This document shows positions 8,832 to 17,777 of a DNA stretch of 64,000 nt, piece by piece (position 1 is the first letter of the stretch; each line of letters starts with the position of its first letter). The notes beneath the pieces were generated by a model. That model was given only the letters and a program-made list of their open reading frames with translations, ran no database searches and was not told where the DNA came from. Origin of the DNA: Candidatus Zhuqueibacterota bacterium (GTDB taxonomy: Bacteria; Zhuqueibacterota; Zhuqueibacteria; Zhuqueibacterales; Zhuqueibacteraceae); the NCBI GenBank assembly GCA_022616415.1, contig JAKEEU010000031.1:186001-250000 (forward strand), in the 5' to 3' direction. Made by a program: the position numbers and the translations under genes.

Positions 8832-9801
8832 TTATCGCAACAAAACCATTTTTCTCGTCTTTTCAAAGCTAGCGCTGCCATTTGAAAATAATCGGTAGAA
8901 GTATACGCCGCTTCCAACCGGTTTCCCGTGGTCATCCCGGCCGTCCCAAATCACCAAATGCCCGCCGGATATTTTGTTCTCGTTGTTTATCAACGTTCGA
9001 ACCAGCCTGCCGGCCAAATCATAAATTTCAAGTCGTATCACTCCCGGCTTCTCGATGGCAAAACGAATCGCGGTTGTGGGGTTGAATGGATTCGGATAGT
9101 TTTGTTGCAAGGCCAGCTTCGTTGGCAAACGACCGCCGGCCCCTTTCACGCCAGTTAGGCCTCGACCTTCCGTGGCAGTGATGAAGCGGTTGGCCGGCAC
9201 AGTGGTGAAAGTTTCGACGAGGCCCGAGGGCCATTCGATTTTAAGTGAGTCGACGGCCTCCGCGCCGCCCAATCCGAATGTAGCGTTCAAACTATTTTGA
9301 CTGAGATATCCGGTTTGTCCCGAAATCATTGTTCACGAAGAGATCGAGTTTTCCATCGAGGTTGAAATCTCCCCACGCTGCCCCTTGCGCTGCGGGGTGA
9401 GCCGCAAGATTGGTTGTTTGATCGGTTCGGGTGAATGCGCCGTTGCGCCGGTTTCGATATAATCTGCCGGAGGCGGCCAGGTCTTCAAAAAAGATATCCG
9501 GATATCCGTCATTGTCGTAATCGCCAAAAGCCGCGCCAAATACGTCTCCTCCCGGAATCATGTTGGTAGACAGCAAAACGTCCACAAATCCGGCGCTGCC
9601 TTTGTTCAAATATAATCGCCCACGCGTATAGATGTCGGCCAGTCCGTCGTTGTTGAAATCGACCGCGCAGGCGCCGCCCAAAGCGGGAATATTCTCGGCC
9701 GAACGCAAAAGGTTCGAGGCCTCTCTGAAAGTTTGCGCCTCGAGCAAATTGGCTTGTAACAACATGAATATAGGCGGCAAAAGCAGAGCAACTTCTTTCA
9801 T
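8832..9801 (-). pseudogene. Collapsed FG-GAP/UnbV/T9SS protein gene (internal deletion and frameshift)
   Basis: The 5' part (from ATG 9801, signal peptide MKEVALLLPPIFMLLQANLL) encodes FG-GAP repeats (VDFNNDGLADIY, FGDYDNDGYPDIF, WGDFNLDGKLDLF) and terminates near 9292. The 3' part, in a different frame from ~9329, encodes the last UnbV strands (SLKIEWPSGLVETF) and a complete T9SS domain (QQNYPNPFNPTTAIRF to KMVLLR). Against the 624-residue paralogue at 1969-3843 about 250-300 residues are missing at the join near 9310-9340, and the two halves are out of frame. Either a real deletion between repeats or an assembly collapse would explain it. Confidence 0.75.
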
Positions 9802-9850
9802 ATCTCTCGGCTTTCGGTTAAATGGTTGCGGAAAGCAAAACACGAAAACG

Positions 9851-10318
9851 CTACTGCGGATCGATACAGCCTTTATAAAAAGGGGTGAACTGGTGCAGCT
9901 CGAGATTGAAAACTTTGTTGGCCACCATCGGGTCGTGCTCCACCATCGCTCGCGCCTCTTGCTCGTTGGCGGCGGCGATGATGATCAAGCCCTTGTCGGA
10001 ATATCTGGCGCCGACGAGTATCTTTTTCTCGGCGCGCAGCTTTTTCAGATTGGCGCTATGCTCGTTGAAATAAGCCTGCTCGTGGGCGGGTTTGTTCGCT
10101 TGCCAGGAAGGCCCAAGAGAGAAAATCGCAATGAACAGCATTTTCTTTGCCGTGGAGGTGTCTTGTTGAGCCGGCTTCGTTGCTGCCACGGCTAATACAG
10201 TGTTCATCACTTCTTCGTCACCATCGCGCGTTGGCAACGGTGTGGACGTGGTGGCTGATGGTATCACTCTTATAAAGAATGAACAAACAGCAAATACGAG
10301 CATGAATATGGATGGCAT
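9851..10318 (-). CDS. Exported YCII-related protein
   Basis: 155 residues, start supported by GAGGAGGT. The first ~60 residues are a hydrophobic leader followed by a low-complexity linker. The C-terminal ~90 residues match the YciI/YCII ferredoxin-like fold: FIAIFSLGPSW, HSANLKKLRAEKKILVGARY, ARAMVEHDPMVANKVFNLELHQF. YCII proteins have a conserved His-Asp pair, here His of VEHDP and the following Asp. Their activity is poorly defined (dehalogenase-like and lactonase roles are reported in the superfamily). A secretion leader is uncommon in this family. Confidence 0.8.
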   Translation of the reverse strand: MPSIFMLVFAVCSFFIRVIPSATTSTPLPTRDGDEEVMNTVLAVAATKPAQQDTSTAKKMLFIAIFSLGPSWQANKPAHEQAYFNEHSANLKKLRAEKKILVGARYSDKGLIIIAAANEQEARAMVEHDPMVANKVFNLELHQFTPFYKGCIDPQ

Positions 10319-10765
10319 AACGACCTCCTCAGGATATAAATTGAGAGTTCTATTGGGGGAAGCGCGGCGACCTTGATCTCATAATAAGACGAATCACGTG
10401 CCCAAAAATCGACAAAGCGTAAAAACAAAAAATGACGCCTATTTCAATAGTTTTGCTCAAAATCGTTTTGCCTTTTTAAGAGAATTTCCACAGCGCGGAG
10501 GTACTGAACATCCTGATGGGATGCCGGTTCGCCGTGGGTAGGATGGAGAAGGGGGGACTCCGGCATGGCAACGACTGCGTCCGGCATGATGCCGTCGTTA
10601 AGAATGTCGCGGTCTTTCAGTGTTCGCAAACGTCCTACTGTAATCATCATTTCAATTTTCAAAAAAATGATTTTGCAAATAATGTTTGTAGTTGCGCCTT
10701 CAGGCGTAGGATGTTCAAAATTCGCGGATCATTCTTTATCTCACGATCAACGCCTGAAGGCGCCA
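10319..10765. other. 446-bp intergenic stretch with one palindromic repeat
   Basis: No convincing gene. A 72-codon reverse frame (10444-10662) has no recognisable motif and no ribosome site, and I do not call it. GTAGTTGCGCCTTCAGGCGT (10688-10707) and the complement at 10750-10769 differ at one of 20 positions and flank 42 bp, giving a strong hairpin just past the end of the dehydratase gene. This is probably a dispersed element or terminator. Confidence 0.5.
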
Positions 10766-11695
10766 CTACGAAACTTTTTTCTTCCACTCATCCAAAAGTT
10801 TCAGACTTACCCCTGCGCCGCCACATACGATGCCAACAATTGGCGCGAGCCCTTTCAGCGGTTCGGCTCGACCATACACCGCCGCGAGCGCAGCGCCACA
10901 CGCCGGCTCCACCAACACGCGCTGCTCATCGGCAAAACGCAGACAAGCCTCGACCGCGGCGCGGTCGTTGACGATCCAAGGAATGATTTTGTGGCGTTGC
11001 GTCCACGCGAGCGCTGCGGAGGCAACGGTTCGTGCGCCAAGAGTCGTAGCAATTGAGGTGATACGCTCAAGCGTAATAAGATGGCCAGCTCGCACAGAAG
11101 CGGCAAATGAAGCAGCGCCCTCGGTTTCAACCGCGACAACTGGAACATCCTTCCAACCAACTTGGTGCAGACCTTCCAACAATCCGCAAAGCAATCCACC
11201 GCCGCCGACCGACACAACGACGGCGCCGGGCTTGATATTGGCTCCGACAATTTCATGAATGATCGAAGCATGTCCTTGCCAGATTCGCGGATCATCAAAG
11301 GGATGAATATATGCCGCATTTTCCCGTGCGGCTAATGCCGTGGCGTGTTCATGGGCATCATCCCAAGAGTCGCCATGCACCGCAACGGTTGCGCCCTCGC
11401 GGCGAAGGATATCCTGCATCCAACTCGAGGTCGTTTTAGGAACCACGATGGTTACGGCCATTTCGAGCCGGCGGCCGGCGTAAGCGACGGCGTGACCGGC
11501 ATTGCCTCCCGAAGCGCACACCAAACGTTTCGCGCTGGTTTTCCAACTCGCTTGACAAGCCGCACCAATGCCTCGAATCTTGAATGAGCCGATGGGCTGC
11601 AAAGCTTCCATCTTCAAGAAAACCGGAACGCCAATTTCAGCGCTCAGAGAGTGTGACTCCCACAGCGGCGTCACCACGTGCAAAGATTTCATCAC
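10766..11695 (-). CDS. PLP-dependent serine/threonine dehydratase-like enzyme
   Basis: 309 residues, the length of fold-type II serine dehydratases (mammalian SDS-like) without an ACT regulatory domain. The Schiff-base Lys is in IGSFKIRG (~residue 40). The substrate loop is ASGGNAGHA (~63), the phosphate-binding tetraglycine is SVGGGGLL (~165), and a C-terminal CGGAG motif (~290) faces the pyridine nitrogen. The family removes water and ammonia from L-serine or L-threonine to give pyruvate or 2-oxobutanoate. The lack of an ACT domain suggests a catabolic rather than isoleucine-biosynthetic role. It is 2 bp from the Kelch gene upstream, so it may be the last gene of the run 15120-10766. Substrate not decided. 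Confidence 0.88.
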   Translation of the reverse strand: MMKSLHVVTPLWESHSLSAEIGVPVFLKMEALQPIGSFKIRGIGAACQASWKTSAKRLVCASGGNAGHAVAYAGRRLEMAVTIVVPKTTSSWMQDILRREGATVAVHGDSWDDAHEHATALAARENAAYIHPFDDPRIWQGHASIIHEIVGANIKPGAVVVSVGGGGLLCGLLEGLHQVGWKDVPVVAVETEGAASFAASVRAGHLITLERITSIATTLGARTVASAALAWTQRHKIIPWIVNDRAAVEACLRFADEQRVLVEPACGAALAAVYGRAEPLKGLAPIVGIVCGGAGVSLKLLDEWKKKVS

Positions 11696-11697
11696 GA

Positions 11698-12948
11698 TTA
11701 TTTTATTATGATGAGTTTCCGTGTCAGCGATTGATTCTGCGCCTGCAGCCGATAGAAATAAATGCCGGCGGGCACACGATCGGCCAGCCAGTGTATTTCG
11801 TGAGTGCCGGCTTCAATTTTGCCATTCACCAGTGTGGCCATTTCGTTGCCGAGCGCATTGAAGATTTTCAAAGTGACCGGCCCGGTGTTTGGCACAACGA
11901 AACGTATCGCCGTCGACGGATTAAACGGGTTGGGGTAGTTTTGATATAAAGCAAAATCCCGCGGCGCTTTGGATTTGTCGCGCACAGCCGTGGCCGGCGA
12001 CACCGTAAATCCCGAGTTCACATTGCTGACGCCAAAACCCTGCACCGGGCCGCCGCCGATGATAAAAATCGTGTCGGCGACGGTTGCGGCGCCGATGCCG
12101 TGACGCGGCAAGGGCATTGATGTCATTGACTGCCAGGAATTTTTCATCGGGTCATATTCTTCGACTTGCGAAAAAACCCCGGGAATTTCCCCGCCAAAAA
12201 CATAGAGCTTGCCACGTAACGCCGCAGCCGCCAGTCCGCCGCGAGGGGTGGGCATATCTTCTTTGGTGTACCACCGGTTCGTTGCCGGGGAGTAGGCTTC
12301 CAATCTGCTGTAGTTGGCGGCTTCAGAAAAGTTTCTTCCGCCAATGACGTAAATCAACGAGTCAATCACTGCGGCGGCAAGGTGCTCGCGCGGCGTGGGC
12401 ATCGACACCAAATCCTTCCAGTTATTGGCAACAGGATCGTACACTTGATTCGTGCCCACCACCGCGCCGGAACTGTTGACGCCGCCGATCACGTAGATTT
12501 TTCCATCATGTTCCGCTGCAATCGCCGCGCCACGCTCGCCGGACATAGAAGCTTTTTCCGTCCAGTTGTTAATGGTAAAATCAAATTCAAAGACACGTGC
12601 TGTCGCCAAAAAGGAATTGCTGGTGTAGCCTCCCAAAACGTAGAGTCGATCGTTCGCTGCGGCGAACGCCAGATGATGCATCCGGATCGGCAAGGGCGCT
12701 ATCGTCGACCAGGCATTCGCTGCGGGATCAAACACCTCGACGATGTTCGTCGCCAAACCGCCGCTAGCGAATCCGCCGGGAATATAAATCTTGCCATTCA
12801 AAACGGCGTGGGGAATTTCCTGTCGCGCCGTCGGCAGCGGTTTGCGGGTGAACCACGCGCCGGTTGATTGGGCGATGACGCCGCTGCTATTCCATATCAA
12901 TAGCAATGGGATAAAAAAAGCACCGAGGAGAGAGCGTTTAGTTTTCAT
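11698..12948 (-). CDS. Kelch-repeat protein with T9SS C-terminal sorting domain
   Basis: 416 residues. Signal peptide to ~26 (IWNSSGVIAQ). Five to six Kelch repeats (~30-320), each with the diagnostic double glycine and spaced Tyr/Trp (KIYIPGGFASGG, RLYVLGGYTSNSF, KIYVIGGVNSSG, LIYVIGGRNFSE, KLYVFGGEIPG, TIFIIGGGP), build a beta-propeller. The C-terminus (~330-416; YQNYPNPFNPSTAIRF, VPAGIYFYRLQA, RKLIIIK) is the Por/T9SS sorting domain, so the protein is likely delivered to the cell surface. Its ATG overlaps the stop of the upstream protease gene by ATGA, implying translational coupling with 12945-14423. Confidence 0.9.
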   Translation of the reverse strand: MKTKRSLLGAFFIPLLLIWNSSGVIAQSTGAWFTRKPLPTARQEIPHAVLNGKIYIPGGFASGGLATNIVEVFDPAANAWSTIAPLPIRMHHLAFAAANDRLYVLGGYTSNSFLATARVFEFDFTINNWTEKASMSGERGAAIAAEHDGKIYVIGGVNSSGAVVGTNQVYDPVANNWKDLVSMPTPREHLAAAVIDSLIYVIGGRNFSEAANYSRLEAYSPATNRWYTKEDMPTPRGGLAAAALRGKLYVFGGEIPGVFSQVEEYDPMKNSWQSMTSMPLPRHGIGAATVADTIFIIGGGPVQGFGVSNVNSGFTVSPATAVRDKSKAPRDFALYQNYPNPFNPSTAIRFVVPNTGPVTLKIFNALGNEMATLVNGKIEAGTHEIHWLADRVPAGIYFYRLQAQNQSLTRKLIIIK

Positions 12949-14423
12949 TCGAATGCAATTCGTTGATTGGCATAATCAAAAATCAGTTTGAAGGGCTGCA
13001 AAAATTCGAGGCCGATGTTGCCGGCCGTGTGGGGATCGGCAACCGGGCCGTTCTCGCTGGTGACAAAAATAACCTTTGGCTGATCGAAGCGATGTCCCGC
13101 CAGCTCGAACCACGCCATAGCGCCGAGCATGACTTCGAACTGTCCGAGGCGGGAGGGCGTTCCATTGCGATCTTTCAACAAATCCAATTCCCGTACGGTC
13201 GGCGTGTGAAACATCACCGTTACCGCGGCGCCGATATCGAGGCAAAACCAGCGTTGATGATTTCCCTCAAAAGAAGCCCGCACCACTGGCGTCTGATATT
13301 GAATCACCAGCTCCTGCCAGTTGCCATCACGCCGCTGATACGCGCGCGGATCGTGAATAGAAACAGCGCTTCCAGCAACATCGATCTTGATGATAGCGCG
13401 GCTGAAAAGATCATATCCAATGACGCCGGCGACCGACAGGCCAAAAGCTTGATTAACCGGCGTGAAATCCATCTCAACGAAAATCGGGCGCTGCAACGCG
13501 AATGGCCCAATCCCGAGAAGATTGGTGCGACGAACCGGGCTCGCGACTACACCAAATATGCTGGTGAGCGGAACGGTTCCAATTTGCGCAAGTTGCAACC
13601 GCGCCGCGATCTCATGCGAAATTGTGGAACTCGAAGCGCCGGTATCGAGAATGAACCATCCACAATCGTGGCCGTTGATTTTGGCGCGAATTAGAAAATG
13701 GCCGGTCGGCGCGCGCCTGACTTCGAGTTGCGGTGGGACCGCATGATCGAACTGCGTGTCGTTGGGGCGCGCCGTTATCGGGCGATAAGGATCATCAGCC
13801 TGATTCGATGGGCGCATGGCGATCGAACGCAATTCAAATGAGGCAATGGGGATATTGTTGAGCTTGTGAAGCACACGCCCCGGCAACACCCAGCCCGCAA
13901 TCTCTTTATAATCGCCGAGTTCGAGAGCTTCTTCGCCGTGAATACCTTGATGCCGAAACGATTTCACGAGCCAACTTGCTGCATCGACGCGCGCCTCCGC
14001 TTGTAAAGAACCGTTTTTATATATGACAGAAAGAATAAGCTCAGCGTTCGATGCGCCGGCGTCAAGCGCTGTGATCGCGAACGGGCTGTTTTCGCGCAGC
14101 CACAAGCCGGTTTGCGCGCCCGCCACCAATTGCTGCCATTCAAGCTCGCCCTGCCCCAAAGCGCACGGCATGCCCGTCCAATCAACCATCCAACCGGCAA
14201 CACCGTCGAATCCGGCCGTTTCGCTCAATTGTGTCTCAAGGCGGCGAGTGAATCTGCCATCCAAATTAAAAGTGAGACGAAACGTCCCGTCAGTCCCGGC
14301 GTTGGTCGCTTCGCCCTCTATAATGATATTTCCAGTCTGGCGTTCAAGATTATTCAGTTTTAACGCTTCGCGCATGCGACTGGTGATGTCAGCATGAGAT
14401 TTCATGCCGTATTTCGTTGTCAT
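12945..14423 (-). CDS. Retropepsin-like aspartyl protease family protein
   Basis: 492 residues. Residues 1-235 form a beta-rich domain of unknown function. Residues ~240-365 are a retropepsin-like unit with the catalytic motif FILDTGASSSTIS and a downstream GVIGYDLFS hydrophobic-Gly motif. A second half (~370-490) carries FCLDIGAAVT, where the DTG is changed to DIG. Bacterial proteins of this type are thought to work as single-chain two-lobed proteases; the altered second triad could weaken activity. I see no clear signal peptide. It is cotranslated with the Kelch gene. A decayed partial copy lies at 17778-18017. Confidence 0.8.
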   Translation of the reverse strand: MTTKYGMKSHADITSRMREALKLNNLERQTGNIIIEGEATNAGTDGTFRLTFNLDGRFTRRLETQLSETAGFDGVAGWMVDWTGMPCALGQGELEWQQLVAGAQTGLWLRENSPFAITALDAGASNAELILSVIYKNGSLQAEARVDAASWLVKSFRHQGIHGEEALELGDYKEIAGWVLPGRVLHKLNNIPIASFELRSIAMRPSNQADDPYRPITARPNDTQFDHAVPPQLEVRRAPTGHFLIRAKINGHDCGWFILDTGASSSTISHEIAARLQLAQIGTVPLTSIFGVVASPVRRTNLLGIGPFALQRPIFVEMDFTPVNQAFGLSVAGVIGYDLFSRAIIKIDVAGSAVSIHDPRAYQRRDGNWQELVIQYQTPVVRASFEGNHQRWFCLDIGAAVTVMFHTPTVRELDLLKDRNGTPSRLGQFEVMLGAMAWFELAGHRFDQPKVIFVTSENGPVADPHTAGNIGLEFLQPFKLIFDYANQRIAFE

Positions 14424-14439
14424 AACTTTTGCTTCGCCG

Positions 14440-15120
14440 TCAAGGCATATTCTTCATGAAGTCACGAACGATTTGCAAAAATTCCTGCTCGTGCTCGACA
14501 AACGCCCAATGTCCGCATTGCTCGACAAATTGCAGTTTGGCATTGGGAATTGTTTGCTGAATCTGATACGCCGTGATCTCGCCGATGGGATCCTGCCGGC
14601 CTTGCACAATCAAAACCGGCGCCTTGAGTTGGCGCAACGGCGCTTTGAAATCGTAAGGTTTCGCGAACCATTGCTGACTCATGACCAAGTTGACCGCAGG
14701 ATTGAATGCGTCTGTCTTCAAGGTTTGCTCGACCAGCGCGTACGCGTGTTTGCGGTCGAACACCATCGCGGGAGCAATGATTCTGCTAAATTCGAGGACG
14801 GCGCGATTGGGGTTCACCATAAACCGTTGCGGCTCTTGCCAAAATTGCACCTCTTCGCGTTCGGCGGGGCTTAGGCGGCTCAAAATGTTCGGCGTGTAGT
14901 ATTTCACAAAATCCGTGTCGATGCCGCCGGAGCCGGCCAAGATCATGGCTTGGATTCGCTGCGGATATTTAGCGGCGTAAGCCATCGCCAGGATGCCGCC
15001 CCAAGAGTGTCCGAGCAAAGTCCAACGCTCGACTTTGAGGTGCTTTCGCACCGCCTCCAGATCGTTGATGTATGCTTCAAAATTGATCGTCGTAGGATCG
15101 ATGGCCATAAGCCGTTCCAA
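14440..15120 (-). CDS. Alpha/beta hydrolase, proline iminopeptidase-like, N-terminus missing
   Basis: 226 residues from a TTG at 15120. The nucleophile elbow is LLGHSWGGIL (~residue 43), the acid is in VQGRQDPIGE (~176) and the His is in QCGHWAFVEH (~203), so the catalytic triad is complete. Proline iminopeptidase relatives are ~290-310 residues and begin with an HGGPG oxyanion motif about 70 residues before the GHSWGG. That part is absent: upstream bases belong to the end of the winged-helix gene 15126-15887, in another frame. The gene is therefore probably a 5'-truncated relic still open downstream, unless a different N-terminus has been acquired. No good ribosome site is visible. Confidence 0.7.
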   Translation of the reverse strand: MERLMAIDPTTINFEAYINDLEAVRKHLKVERWTLLGHSWGGILAMAYAAKYPQRIQAMILAGSGGIDTDFVKYYTPNILSRLSPAEREEVQFWQEPQRFMVNPNRAVLEFSRIIAPAMVFDRKHAYALVEQTLKTDAFNPAVNLVMSQQWFAKPYDFKAPLRQLKAPVLIVQGRQDPIGEITAYQIQQTIPNAKLQFVEQCGHWAFVEHEQEFLQIVRDFMKNMP

Positions 15121-15125
15121 AATCT

Positions 15126-15887
15126 TTAGGATGTCGCTTTTTTTTCGACACGAGGTCGTCCGCCTCCCATTTGGCGGACACGTTCCACCGTGATCTGATG
15201 TGAAAGCAGTTCATGTCGTCCGCGGGCGATAGTCTTGACGTTCATGCCCGTCACGCGGGAAAGAATCACGTCACCGCCGCGCCCCAATTTCATGGACTCA
15301 AAGCCCGCATAAAGGCGTCGTTGCTTTTCATTCAACGTTGTTAGAAAGGTATCCAAACAACGCTTGATTTCAGGATTGTCAAAAGCAATTTCTTGTGGTT
15401 GAATATGGGCGGTGGCCGCTGCTTCGAGCATTTTCTTGCGCAAGGCCAATTGCAACTCCCAGTTCTGCGGAGAAAGATAAAGATAGCCCCGCGCCAGCTC
15501 TTCACGGTGAAGACGGCCTGAAACCACCAATTGTAGAAGGGCGTTTTGAACGCGCACGTTAAGAAGTTTCTGAAGCTCATCAGCAAAAAGTCCGGTTTCT
15601 GAAGCGCATACGAAAGCTTCTGCCGTGTTGAGAAGCGTGCCATGTTTTGAAAAGTAAACCTGACGATAACACCAAATCCCATGTTGATCATACTTCGCAA
15701 TCTCGTCCAAGGTATAATACTTACCGGCATGAGAGTAGCTCGCACGATAGGCCAAGGTCTTCAGCTTGCGAAAGACCGTCATTTTGGTGGTTGTGCCCAA
15801 GGTCTTTTTCAGGGCCTCCAGGGTCACAATTTTCTCACGATAGAACAAAGACCGGAGAGTTTGGGACTGATCTTGCGCCATTGTCAT
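15126..15887 (-). CDS. Winged-helix protein with ISAzo13-transposase-like C-terminal HTH
   Basis: About 254 residues from ATG 15887 (the frame extends to a TTG at 15944 and other ATGs at 15908 and 15881). The N-terminal half resembles a winged-helix unit (EALKKTLGTTTKMTVFRKLKTL, then YYTLDEIAKYDQHGIWCYRQ). The C-terminal ~75 residues (LNEKQRRLYAGFESMKLGRG, VTGMNVKTIARGRHEL, MGGGRPRVEKK) strongly resemble the N-terminal DNA-binding region of ISAzo13-type transposases, but no DDE domain follows. It may be a domesticated or truncated transposase acting as a regulator. A palindrome overlaps the possible starts (15891-15933). Its insertion may have removed the 5' end of the hydrolase gene. Confidence 0.65.
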   Translation of the reverse strand: MTMAQDQSQTLRSLFYREKIVTLEALKKTLGTTTKMTVFRKLKTLAYRASYSHAGKYYTLDEIAKYDQHGIWCYRQVYFSKHGTLLNTAEAFVCASETGLFADELQKLLNVRVQNALLQLVVSGRLHREELARGYLYLSPQNWELQLALRKKMLEAAATAHIQPQEIAFDNPEIKRCLDTFLTTLNEKQRRLYAGFESMKLGRGGDVILSRVTGMNVKTIARGRHELLSHQITVERVRQMGGGRPRVEKKATS

Positions 15888-15890
15888 AAT

Positions 15891-15933
15891 GTTACCAATA
15901 GGATTCATTCTACCATATTGTCCTAATGGTAAC
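15891..15933. promoter_or_regulatory. Inverted repeat at the start of the winged-helix gene
   Basis: GTTACCAATAGG (15891-15902) and CCTAATGGTAAC (15922-15933) pair in 11 of 12 positions across a 19-bp spacer. The arms lie just upstream of the likely start codons of a DNA-binding protein, which fits an autoregulatory operator. This is inference from position and symmetry only. Confidence 0.5.
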
Positions 15934-16130
15934 AATATTTTCAAAAAAAAGCAACAAAAAAAGTGTCAGAAAATACCTGCTAAACCTGATTATTTTTTGA
16001 GACTTTCTTTACTTGCGAAAAATCAGTAGAGTATTTTGTTACTATCATGACTAAAATATTCCAAATAGTTTTTGCGCAGCCCCTTAAATCAGTATTTTGA
16101 AATTTTACACGGAGATTTGCCAAACCACAG

Positions 16131-17159
16131 TTATTTTACTGTCTCGTTTGTCTGTCGTAAAAACTCCATCAACGCTTTCTTTTCGGTTTCTTCTGATAGT
16201 TGAAAGTAATTGATTAATTGCCTGTCAGCATTCACAACCAAAAGCGCGGGTTTGCTCGCGTCTAGGTTGTAATCCTTATATGTCTGGTATGCTTCCGGTT
16301 TTAATACGAGTAGTGAGACAAAGTTATCTTTGATGTTTTCTTGAGTTTTTTTGTCGGCGATCAAGCTTTCATAATTCTTTTGCGATAGTGACATATAACT
16401 ACAGCAGCTTTTACTTCCGAATAAAGCAATAAGGACTGGTTTTGAGACTTTCTTGGCATAGTCGATAACCGCACCAAATTTCCGATATTCTATAAAATCC
16501 CAATGGGTTTGCTTGTAAACTTCATCCAGTTTGAAATATTCGTAAGCATCGCCTCTGTCAATATATTTTGTTGTTTCTTCTGCATCAAAAAACAGGATAC
16601 CACCTTCGGATCCTGTGGAAGTATTTAGAAATTCCGTTGTTATTTTATGATATTCATTTGCCGAAACCAATGACGATTGAATCGTTCTGATACCTGTGGA
16701 CATCTTAAAATCTATTACGACATGAGGGCTTTGTTTTTGTTTGATATAGCTTAACAGCTTTGCTGCTGTTTTAAAACATTGTCCGTCTATTTGTAATATG
16801 ATGTCGCCGGGTCGTAGTCCGTCTTGATAGATGGGAAGTTTCGTATAAAGCATGGGCACTAAAATTCCTTTTTTGCAGTCGGATTTTTTGCCTGACATTT
16901 CTAATTCTTTTACCTCGATAAATTCTATGGGAGAAAACCCTAATACCAACCTTGTAGAGTCCTCTTGATTAATTCGATTCACCGCAGGTGTAGAATCTTT
17001 TAATGTTTGATCCTCATAACTTGTAATTGTCATGAGGAGGATTAATATCGTTGAACAGTGTTTACCTGAATAAGATAGCGCTTTGGTTATGGGGTGCGAG
17101 AATTGGGATTTTCCCATTTTAGCTGAAACTACAGAATGCGTTCTCATTTTGAACACCAT
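16131..17159 (-). CDS. PDZ-domain protein with thioredoxin-like C-terminal domain
   Basis: 342 residues. A hydrophobic segment (~36-47; STILILLMTIT) after a basic stretch suggests a membrane anchor or signal. Residues ~95-165 form a PDZ domain (GILVPMLYTKLPIYQDGLRP followed by GDIILQIDG, the typical GLxxGDxIxxIDG ending). Residues ~230-335 resemble a thioredoxin fold (KPVLIALFGSKSCCSYMSLS, then KPALLVVNADRQLINYF), but the active site reads SCCSYM instead of CxxC, so classic disulfide exchange is doubtful. The gene is clearly more AT-rich than its neighbours, suggesting transfer. Function unknown. Confidence 0.7.
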   Translation of the reverse strand: MVFKMRTHSVVSAKMGKSQFSHPITKALSYSGKHCSTILILLMTITSYEDQTLKDSTPAVNRINQEDSTRLVLGFSPIEFIEVKELEMSGKKSDCKKGILVPMLYTKLPIYQDGLRPGDIILQIDGQCFKTAAKLLSYIKQKQSPHVVIDFKMSTGIRTIQSSLVSANEYHKITTEFLNTSTGSEGGILFFDAEETTKYIDRGDAYEYFKLDEVYKQTHWDFIEYRKFGAVIDYAKKVSKPVLIALFGSKSCCSYMSLSQKNYESLIADKKTQENIKDNFVSLLVLKPEAYQTYKDYNLDASKPALLVVNADRQLINYFQLSEETEKKALMEFLRQTNETVK

Positions 17160-17262
17160 GTTTAGAGATCAATGTGTTGTTTTTTAGTCTGTCGTTCTTG
17201 GCAACTACAGACGGGCAGTATTTCCATGAGCTCGAGCTGGCATGCCAGATCCTGCTTCTTGC

Positions 17263-17771
17263 TCAATCGTGAGGGTAAGAAAATATCATTTCGAGAACTC
17301 TATCCCGTCCGGCATAATGATCCTCAAAGGTATTCTGCACAGATAGATCGACAGGCAGGAAACGTGAACTCCCTAATTCGGGCATTGGTGTATATGGACA
17401 ATCCAAAAGCTTGTCTGCTGCTTGCACAAGACAGCCGAACACTTCCTGCACGAAATCCGGCCTGAAAAACACACACAGCGACTCGACCGGCTCTTCCGAT
17501 TCGATACGACTGGCATATTCGCGCTGGCAATTGGTGATGAGGTAGGACCTGCTATCGACTCATAGCAGTTGCCTGAAAAAGTATATGTTTCCTCGCCTTC
17601 GAAGACGCATTTGATCGATAGATGGCCTTTTTGGCGCGGAAAAAACAGTTTGGCCTGCCTGACGTACGCAATCAGGTTGGGCCACTCCGGCATCGGAACA
17701 TGGCTGATGGGGCTTTCTGCATGCGCGCGCGGATCTTTTGTAATTTTCGTTGGTGAGATCAGGGTAATCAT
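17263..17771 (-). pseudogene. AraC-family regulator remnant (sensor half, frameshifted)
   Basis: The reverse strand from 17771 reads PTKITKDPRAHAES and EEETYTFSGNCY. It then continues in another frame, from about 17555, as VDSRSYLITNCQREYAS, EEPVESLCVFFRPDFVQEVF and ending SYPHD at 17263. The concatenated text matches the cupin-like sensor domain of a subfamily of AraC regulators (CYxIDxxxYLITNxGxEYA, FCVFFxPGF). A frameshift near 17557 and loss of the whole C-terminal double HTH make it nonfunctional. Confidence 0.7.
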
Positions 17772-17777
17772 GGCAAG

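Noticed and set aside
10444-10662. 72-codon reverse frame in the 10.3-10.8 kb gap
   Set aside because: No ribosome site, motif or operon support; could be a tiny gene but the sequence does not show it.
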